This document shows positions 58,307 to 64,000 of a stretch of 64,000 nucleotides of DNA, piece by piece (within the stretch, counting starts at the first letter, position 1; every line of letters begins with the position of its first letter). Position numbers and translations under genes: made by a program. The notes beneath the pieces are model-generated. The model did no database searches. It was not told the DNA's origin and worked only from the letters and a program-made list of their open reading frames with translations. Source of the stretch: DASSUW01 sp963844405 (GTDB lineage Bacteria > Actinomycetota > Thermoleophilia > Solirubrobacterales > Solirubrobacteraceae); contig CAWJNZ010000012.1 of assembly GCA_963844405.1 (NCBI GenBank), forward strand, positions 62,001 through 126,000, read 5' to 3'.

Positions 58307-60253
58307 ATGAGCGCCTCGACGGCCACGACGGTAGCCGCGGACCCGCCCCCGGCGGCCGATGGCGACGTTCCGCGAAGGGCCGCCGGCCTGGAGCTTCTCG
58401 GGCGGTTCGAGGGCTCGGGGTTCAGGCAGCAGCCGTATCTCGCCCGCCGCTCGGACGGGCAGATCATCCGGCTGTCGCCGTTGCTCTACGTCATCGCCCA
58501 CGCGGCCGACGGGCGGCGCGACGCCGAGACGATCGCGGCGGCGGTCAGCCGGCTGCTCGGCCGACGAATGAGCGGTGGAAACGTCCGCTTCCTGATCGAG
58601 CGGAAGCTGCGGCCGCTCGGCGTTCTCACGGCGCCGGACGGGTCGACGCCGACGCTCTCGAAGCGCGCGCCTCTACTGGCGCTCCGGCACCGCCGGCCGC
58701 TGGTCTCCGAGCGCGTCGTCGGGGCGCTCGGCCTGTGCTTCGCGCCGTGGTTCCTGCCTCCGGTGATCGCCGCCGTGCTGGTCGTGCTGGTCGGCTTCGA
58801 CGCGTGGCTGTTCGGGTTCCACGGCATCGCCGGCGGCCTGCGCAGCGCGCTCTACAGCCCTGTGCTCCTGCTCGGCCTCTTCGCTTCCGTGATCGTCGCC
58901 ACGGCGTTCCACGAGATCGGCCACGCGGCGGCGTGCCGGTACGGCGGCGCCCGTCCCGGCGTCATGGGAGTCGGCATCTACCTCGTCTGGCCCGCTTTCT
59001 ACTGCGACGTGACCGACGCGTATCGCCTCGGACGGGCAGGTCGCCTGCGCGTCGATCTCGGCGGCGTCTACTTCAACGCCATCTTCGCCCTGCTCGCGGG
59101 CGGCGCCTACTTCGCGACAGGGCAGGAGGGCCTTCTGCTCATCGCGGTCTTCCAGCACCTGACCATCGTCCAGCAGCTGCTCCCGCTGCTGCGCTTCGAC
59201 GGCTACTACGTCCTCAGCGACCTCACCGGCGTTCCGGACATCCTCTCCCGGATCGGGCCGATCTTCCGCAGTCTCGTCCCGTTTCGCTCGCCCGAGCCGG
59301 AGGTGCGCGAGCTCAAGCCGTGGGTCCGCGCGGTCGTCACCGGGTACCTCGCGCTGCTCGTCCCGGTGCTGCTGTTGCTGCTCGCCTGGATCGTCGTCGG
59401 CGCGCCACGCCTGCTGGCGACGGTTGCTGATTCCGTGGGACTGGGGCTGGACCGGATCGACGCCGCCGTGAGCGACGGCGACTGGCCGCTGACCACGCTC
59501 GGCGTGCTGCACGTGGCGGCATTGCTCCTGCCGTGCGCCGCGTCCGCGCTGGTGATGGGACGCACGGGGCGCGCGGCGAGTCGTGGCCTGGGGCGCTGGG
59601 CTCGCGGGAGCAAGCCGCGCTCGGCTGTGGCGCTCGCTGCCGCCGCGGCGGTCGTTGGCGCGACCGCGGTCGCGTGGTGGCCGGACGGCGAGTACGAGCC
59701 GATCCGCCCGGGCGAGCGCGGCACGGTGCCGGAAGCGATCGCCGGGCTCCGCTACATCCCGAGCAGATGGCCGACGTCCCCACGCGACGGAAACGCCGGC
59801 CGCGAACCGATGCCGAGCTTCCCGGGGACCACCGCGCACGGCGCGGAACCGGGTCGGCTCGAGCCGACAGCCGGCCGCCCGGGCGAGCCGGCCGCGCAGC
59901 CGCGCGAGGACCAGACACCCGACGAAGGCGTGCTCCCGCAGTCCGCGCAGCCGCAGCCCGGCCGCGACGTCCCTCCGGAGGACGACTGGAGTCCCTCGCC
60001 GGCTCCCATGCCGGAGGCTGGAACGCCTGCGCCCGCGCCGACGTCCGACAGCCCGCCGACCCCGACCCCTGAGCCGGCCGCGAGCCCCGCCCCAGAGACC
60101 GCGACGCCCGACGCGACGGCGACGCCCACGCCGACGACGACGCCGGAACCCACGACCACGCCGGATGCGACGACCACGCCGGATGCTACGACCACGCCGG
60201 ATGCGACGACCACGCCGGACGCGACGACCACGCCGCAACCGGCAACCCCATGA
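58307..60253 (+). CDS. PqqD-like/M50 membrane metalloprotease with Pro/Thr-rich tail
   Basis: A 648-residue protein in three parts. Residues 30-120 form a PqqD-like winged domain (RSDGQIIRLSPLLYVIAHAA, DGRRDAETIAAAVSRLLG). Residues 140-480 hold about eight helices with zinc site HEIGH in VATAFHEIGHAAACRYGGAR and the second ligand motif LRFDGYYVLSDLTG, typical of 'putative peptide zinc metalloproteases' of family M50. The last 170 residues are an extracellular-type linker ending in TTTPDATTTPDA repeats. It probably cleaves or exports a peptide or protein within or across the membrane; the co-encoded secreted proteins are candidate substrates. It overlaps the next gene by four bases. Confidence 0.8.
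   Translation: MSASTATTVAADPPPAADGDVPRRAAGLELLGRFEGSGFRQQPYLARRSDGQIIRLSPLLYVIAHAADGRRDAETIAAAVSRLLGRRMSGGNVRFLIERKLRPLGVLTAPDGSTPTLSKRAPLLALRHRRPLVSERVVGALGLCFAPWFLPPVIAAVLVVLVGFDAWLFGFHGIAGGLRSALYSPVLLLGLFASVIVATAFHEIGHAAACRYGGARPGVMGVGIYLVWPAFYCDVTDAYRLGRAGRLRVDLGGVYFNAIFALLAGGAYFATGQEGLLLIAVFQHLTIVQQLLPLLRFDGYYVLSDLTGVPDILSRIGPIFRSLVPFRSPEPEVRELKPWVRAVVTGYLALLVPVLLLLLAWIVVGAPRLLATVADSVGLGLDRIDAAVSDGDWPLTTLGVLHVAALLLPCAASALVMGRTGRAASRGLGRWARGSKPRSAVALAAAAAVVGATAVAWWPDGEYEPIRPGERGTVPEAIAGLRYIPSRWPTSPRDGNAGREPMPSFPGTTAHGAEPGRLEPTAGRPGEPAAQPREDQTPDEGVLPQSAQPQPGRDVPPEDDWSPSPAPMPEAGTPAPAPTSDSPPTPTPEPAASPAPETATPDATATPTPTTTPEPTTTPDATTTPDATTTPDATTTPDATTTPQPATP
60161..60232 (+). repeat. Four 18-bp tandem coding repeats
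   Basis: Units at 60161, 60179, 60197 and 60215, each near-identical and encoding a PDATTT hexapeptide in the C-terminal tail of the M50 protein. Confidence 0.85.
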
Positions 60254-61130
60254 CCGCGACTCCGACCGGGACGAAACCTATGCCGAGCCGTCTGATCACC
60301 ATCCTCATCGCCGTTGTCGTCACCGCGCTGGCGGCTCCCGTGGCCGCCGCCCAGGACAACCGAGCCGCCGCCGTCAACACGGAGGACGAAGCCCTCGTGT
60401 TCGAGCTGGCCTTCGACCTCCACCGCACGATGGACAGCGTGGTCGACGAGTCCAACACCGCCGTCGCCTATGCGAGCTGCGAGCGATGCCGCACGATCGC
60501 CGTCGCCTTCCAGATCGTGCTCGCGATGGACGCGGCCGCCGTTGTCATGCCGGTGAACGTGGCCTTCGCCGTCAACGACCAATGCACGGCATGCGAGACG
60601 CTGGCCTTCGCCTATCAGCTCGTGCTGAGCGGCGACCACCATGTGCGGCTCACCGGCGAAGGGCGGGTGCGGATCCAGCGGATCCGCAAGGCCCTGCTAG
60701 CGCTGCGCGACTCCGACGCCCCGCTCGACCAGATCCTCGCGGAGCTTCAACGGAGCGCCGGGGAGCTGCAAGACGTGCTCCGGACGGAGCTCGTGCCGGT
60801 CGGCCGCCGTGAGACGGACGACACGGCGCTGGCCGAACCCGCTTCGGACCCGGCGCCCTGGGACTCAGCTCAGGCGTCGCCAGACCCCGGCGACGCGACG
60901 CCGGACACGGGTGAAGCGCCGTCGGCTGCCGTCGAGCCGCCGGCCGTCGAACCGCCGACCGTCGAACCGCCGGCCGTCGAGCCCCGCCGGCTACGCCTGA
61001 CGAAGGGTCGGCGCCGACGCCCGAACCCACCGCGACGGCGACGCCCGAGCCAACAGCGGAGCCGACCGCGCCGACGCCCGAGCCGACGCCGACCGCCACT
61101 CCCACCGCGTCGATCGAGCCGGCGCCGTGA
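60250..61130 (+). CDS. Secreted twin-CxxC protein with Pro/Thr-rich tail, frameshifted
   Basis: About 293 codons. After a signal peptide (LITILIAVVVTALAAPVAAA) a domain of about 150 residues has two CxxC motifs in repeated context: VAYASCERCRTIAVAFQIVL and AVNDQCTACETLAFAYQLVL. A helical segment follows (IRKALLALRDSDAPLDQILA), then a Pro/Glu/Ala linker. One base is missing near 60982-60984; the corrected frame continues TPDEGSAPTPEPTATATPEP to IEPAP and a stop at 61130. Start overlaps the M50 gene (ATGA). The tail composition matches that of the M50 protein. The CxxC pairs could bind metal or form disulfides. Likely partner or substrate of the protease. Confidence 0.68.
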
Positions 61131-61145
61131 CGCGATGTGCGGCCG

Positions 61146-62045
61146 TCAGCGGTTGGAGACCGGCGCGGCGAGCTTCTGCTGCTGGCGGGCGGGCGTGATG
61201 AGCACGACGTCCCAGGCGAGGCCGACGCGCCTCATCAGCCGGATCGTGAGTTCCGAGAGGTCCAGCTCCCACCAGCGCAGGCCGTGCGCGGCCGAGCGGG
61301 GGAAGGCGTGGTGGTTGTGGTGCCAGGACTCGCCGAACGAGGGCAGGGCGAGCCAGAACACGTTGGTCGACTCGTCCTCGACGGCGAAGCGGCGTGTGCC
61401 GAAGAAGTGGCAGATCGAGTTGACCGACCAGGTCACGTGGTGCTGGATGAAGATGCGGGCAAAGCCGCCCCACAGCAGTCCGGTGAGCGCGCCCCGCAAC
61501 GTCCCGGTGATGGCCAGGCCCAGGAGGAACGGGAGGCCGAGGCTGAGGAGGATCAGCTGGGGGAACGCGCGGTTGATGCGCTTCATGCCGCGGTCCTCGA
61601 CGAGCTCGCGTGCGTACTTGTAGGCGCGTGCCTGCCCGTTGGTGCGCCAGAGCCAGCCGACGTGCGCGTGCCAGAGGCCGCGCAACGCCCCGCGGACGCC
61701 GGCGCCGTGACCGACGTGCGGCGAATGCGGATCGCCGTCCTTGTCGGTGTGGGCGTGGTGCTTGCGGTGGTCGGCGACCCACTCGATCACCGGTCCCTGG
61801 ACGGCCATCGAGCCCAGGACGGCGAACACGTAGCGGGTGGCGCGGTGCGTCGCGAAGGCGCGGTGGGTGAGCATCCGGTGGAAGCCGACCGTGACGCCGA
61901 GCCCGCACAGGACGTACATCACGGCGAACACGATCAGGTCGGACGGGCCGACGAGCTCGCCCCACAGCAGTGGGACGGCGGCTGCCACCACGAGGAAGGG
62001 CAGCAGGACGGCGGTGATATTCACGTTGCGCTCTAGTCGAGTCAT
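61146..62045 (-). CDS. Acyl-CoA / acyl-lipid delta-9 desaturase
   Basis: A 299-residue membrane di-iron desaturase. The three histidine boxes are intact: GFHRMLTHRAF near residue 54, ADHRKHHAHTD near 91, and ESWHHNHHAFP near 232. Four helices flank them. It introduces a double bond into fatty acyl chains and adjusts membrane fluidity. ATG 62045 begins the conserved N-terminus. No reductase or ferredoxin gene is adjacent. Confidence 0.92.
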   Translation of the reverse strand: MTRLERNVNITAVLLPFLVVAAAVPLLWGELVGPSDLIVFAVMYVLCGLGVTVGFHRMLTHRAFATHRATRYVFAVLGSMAVQGPVIEWVADHRKHHAHTDKDGDPHSPHVGHGAGVRGALRGLWHAHVGWLWRTNGQARAYKYARELVEDRGMKRINRAFPQLILLSLGLPFLLGLAITGTLRGALTGLLWGGFARIFIQHHVTWSVNSICHFFGTRRFAVEDESTNVFWLALPSFGESWHHNHHAFPRSAAHGLRWWELDLSELTIRLMRRVGLAWDVVLITPARQQQKLAAPVSNR

Positions 62046-62246
62046 CCGTTTTGAGGCTAGCTCTCAGCGCCTTGCCGTTCTTTGGCCAGCTTCCGCTGAG
62101 TTCGCCTTGCGTTTCTGTAGCCTCGCCACAACCGCGTCGTCGATTCGCGTTTGACCAGGGCCCACCGGGCCGCATTGCGCGAGCCGAAGGTGGACCGGCG
62201 GTCGTTCTCGAGGTTCGTGCGGTTCGACCGGCCGGCGCGCGCCGCG

Positions 62247-62516
62247 TCAGTCGAGGACGCCGGCGGGCAGGACGTAGCGTGACGGGTTCTGGGGCTCGGA
62301 CCCGCCGCCGGCGTGGACGAGCGCGCCGTGCAGGCCCCGTCGGCGTGCCGTCGGCACGGCGGCTTCGGGGGTCCCGCCATGGTCGACGATCCAGGTGACG
62401 ACCGCTCGCGAGTCGGCCCCTTCAGCGACGATCGCCGCCCGCTCGATGACGCTGCCGCCCGAGGGATGTGCCCGGGCTAGCCGGGTCACGAGCGTTCGGA
62501 TCGCCTGGTCGTCCAC
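62247..62516 (-). CDS. Small conserved hypothetical protein
   Basis: An 89-residue protein beginning (as GTG) DDQAIRTLVTRLARAHPSGG and continuing SVIERAAIVAEGADSRAVVT, WIVDHGGTPE. The coherent composition and a family-like N-terminus I have seen in actinobacterial hypotheticals support a real gene. No motif indicates function. GTG 62516 is preferred; the frame could open further upstream at 62579. Confidence 0.6.
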   Translation of the reverse strand: MDDQAIRTLVTRLARAHPSGGSVIERAAIVAEGADSRAVVTWIVDHGGTPEAAVPTARRRGLHGALVHAGGGSEPQNPSRYVLPAGVLD

Positions 62517-62611
62517 GGGGCCAGCGTATCCTGTCCGCAGCAGAACGCTCGGGACCACTCTTCTTCCTTCGCGTTGCATCGCTCCCTCAGAAGAGGCGGA
62601 AGGCAGTCACC

Positions 62612-62881
62612 ATGAGTCCCAGAGCAATCACGCGAACGAACCCTCTCGCGGATTTTCGCATCAGCGAGCAGGCGCTCGCCGACCTCCTCGGCGCACTGCG
62701 TGCGCGCGCGTCGAGTCACCCGGAGAACCCGGGCCTCATCGCGTTCTGGCCGGCGGTGACGGAGAACCGGATGGCCGGTGCCTGCACCGAGCTCATGCGC
62801 CTCGGATACCCCGTGAAGCAGGTGTCCGTCGGCGGCTGGGACGGGGTGAAGGCCCGCGACGGCTGGGCGATCGCCGCGTAG
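62612..62881 (+). CDS. Small conserved hypothetical protein
   Basis: An 89-residue soluble protein: NPLADFRISEQALADLLGAL, then PENPGLIAFWPAVTENRMAG, ACTELMRLGYPVKQVSVGGW. No known family. ATG 62612 has GGAAGG upstream. It diverges from the previous small gene with about 95 bases between and converges on the metallophosphoesterase. Confidence 0.6.
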   Translation: MSPRAITRTNPLADFRISEQALADLLGALRARASSHPENPGLIAFWPAVTENRMAGACTELMRLGYPVKQVSVGGWDGVKARDGWAIAA

Positions 62882-62913
62882 CGGTCTGAATCAGGTCGCG
62901 ACGACATCTTGCC

Positions 62914-64000
62914 CTAGACGGGGTACAGGTACGTGTAGACAGCGGACGGGCCGGCCTGAGCCCACTCGGCGAGGCAGTAGCGGCATGTGCTCCCGTCGTC
63001 GGCCTGGACGTCGATCGTGCGGGGCGGGCGGCCCTCCACGACCTCGGCCTCGAGACGCCGTCCCGCCAGAGGGCCGCCGTTGAGCACGGCGACGATCGTC
63101 GGCCCGGAATCTCGCACCGGGGCGGTCGTCTCGACCGACGGCACCGGGAGCGGCCTACCCGCCGCGGCGGTGGGCGGCGCGGCGTCAGGGAGTGGCACCG
63201 GCACGTACCGCACGAAGCGCTCGAGCGGCGGATGGAACTCGCTGGTGGTCACCGGCCGGCGGGCGAAGCGGGCGAGCGGCTCCTCGGCCTGCACGCCCTG
63301 GCCCGGCTGCCGCATGGCGATGCGGACCTCGTCCGCATCGATCTCGATCACGTTGTAGGACGGCGGCATGGTGCCGCGCACGCGCAACGTGGAGACGGTG
63401 CCCGAATGGACCACGCGGACCCCGGAGATGCTCCACACGTACGGCACGTGTCGGTGCCCGGAGAGGACGAGGTCGACCTGGAGCTCGCGCAGGATCGCCA
63501 TCACGTCTCCAGCGTCACGGAGGTTGTTGACGTCGCGGCCGGTTCCCGGGACGGCCAGGATGTGATGGTGGATGACGACGATCCGGGGCCCGTGGGTCCA
63601 GCCGCGGAGCGAGGCGTCGAGCCAGCCGTAGTGCTCGCGCCCGACCTCGCCTTCGTCGACGTCGGGCTTGGTCGAGTCGATCGCCACAACCCTCGCGCGA
63701 CCGTCCGCGAGCTCGACGGTCGTGACCGAGTCGCGGGACCCGAAGAAGTCCTCGAAGTGGCGGTAGCCGACGTTGCGGGCATCGTGATTGCCCATCGTCA
63801 CGACCACATGGCGGCACTCGAGCTCGTCCAGGAACCGCCGGCACTGCTCGAACTCGCCGCGGTAGCCCTCCATCGTCAGATCGCCGGCGACCACCACGAG
63901 GTCCGGCGCGAGCTCGTTGGTCTCAGCGACGGCGGCGCTCAGCAGCTCGGGGCGAAACAGCCCCTCGCCGACGTGGAGGTCGGACATCTGGACGATCCTC
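62914..64000 (-). CDS. Calcineurin-like metallophosphoesterase, N-terminus off right edge
   Basis: At least 362 codons. The frame is open to the end of the window, where RIVQ precedes MSDLHVGE, so the start lies outside. Metal-ligand motifs are in order: SDLHVGE, GDLTMEGY, GNHDARN, HHHILAVPG and SGHRHVPY. The catalytic domain spans about 250 residues, followed by a Pro-rich linker and a C-terminal domain with CRYC and a PTIVAVLNGGPLAGRRLEAE segment. Such enzymes hydrolyse phosphoesters (cAMP, UDP-sugars, lipid or DNA); the substrate is unknown. Confidence 0.87.
   Translation of the reverse strand, partial: RIVQMSDLHVGEGLFRPELLSAAVAETNELAPDLVVVAGDLTMEGYRGEFEQCRRFLDELECRHVVVTMGNHDARNVGYRHFEDFFGSRDSVTTVELADGRARVVAIDSTKPDVDEGEVGREHYGWLDASLRGWTHGPRIVVIHHHILAVPGTGRDVNNLRDAGDVMAILRELQVDLVLSGHRHVPYVWSISGVRVVHSGTVSTLRVRGTMPPSYNVIEIDADEVRIAMRQPGQGVQAEEPLARFARRPVTTSEFHPPLERFVRYVPVPLPDAAPPTAAAGRPLPVPSVETTAPVRDSGPTIVAVLNGGPLAGRRLEAEVVEGRPPRTIDVQADDGSTCRYCLAEWAQAGPSAVYTYLYPV

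Noticed and set aside
1..64000. tRNA, rRNA, insertion sequences and attachment sites
   Set aside because: Scanning by eye found no T-loop/anticodon arrangement, no rRNA-like conserved block, no transposase and no terminal inverted repeats with target duplications; short or divergent RNA genes could be missed.

Overview
The window is very GC-rich, with strong G/C bias at third codon positions, many GTG starts and ATGA/TGATG stop-start overlaps. Together with the gene families (Streptomyces-type gas-vesicle genes, SigB/SigF-type and many ECF sigma factors, TolB-like and beta-helix secreted proteins, phosphoketolase) this suggests a soil actinobacterium, most likely class Thermoleophilia (Solirubrobacterales). 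That placement is an inference from gene style; there is no rRNA, and I see no tRNA, CRISPR array, insertion sequence or prophage.

Layout. 1-9.35 kb: frameshifted secreted beta-helix protein running off the left edge, cupin, membrane protein, CPA2-type antiporter, two paralogous ECF sigma/zinc anti-sigma cassettes around a propeller lactonase and a flavodoxin-like reductase, then a DrrAB-like ABC exporter. 9.35-17.4 kb: SigZ-like ECF factor, decayed MFS transporter behind an ArsR repressor that diverges from a flavin monooxygenase, Clp-N and ankyrin proteins, an overlapping nucleotidyltransferase/TIM-barrel pair, and TolB-like propellers (one a fragment, one frameshifted). 17.4-29.6 kb: a MacB/LolCDE-like ABC pair, then an arginine-deiminase locus (APC antiporter, arcA) flanked by two paralogous FAD oxidoreductases, and phosphoketolase. 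30.3-38.6 kb: a six-gene minus-strand operon of histidine kinase, response regulator, ABC ATPase, FtsX permease and two membrane-anchored alpha/beta hydrolases. 38.7-42 kb: a small ORF, a CopC-CopD fusion and an LVIVD-repeat secreted protein.

42-56 kb is a stress and gas-vesicle island: acidic repeat proteins, a holin-like membrane protein, a SigB/F-family sigma factor, MscS-type channels, an ECF factor, YihY, an SRPBCC protein and a compact gvp operon (gvpA-F-G-O-J-L-S-F/L-K), followed by an RsbRD_N-GAF protein and a TetR regulator. Two candidate SigB-type promoters with identical 17-nt spacing lie upstream of the two plus-strand blocks, so the local sigma factor may control the island. 56.3-61.1 kb holds an uncharacterised three-gene surface locus: repeat protein, PqqD-like/M50 membrane metalloprotease, and a secreted twin-CxxC protein. 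The right edge has a fatty-acid desaturase, two small hypothetical genes and a metallophosphoesterase truncated by the window end.

A striking cross-cutting feature is about nine one-base frameshifts, several in short G or C runs, each splitting an otherwise convincing protein. They are most simply explained by uncorrected sequencing indels, so affected genes are given here over their full inferred span. The only gap over 300 bases without an intact gene, 15617-16096, holds a TolB-like fragment.
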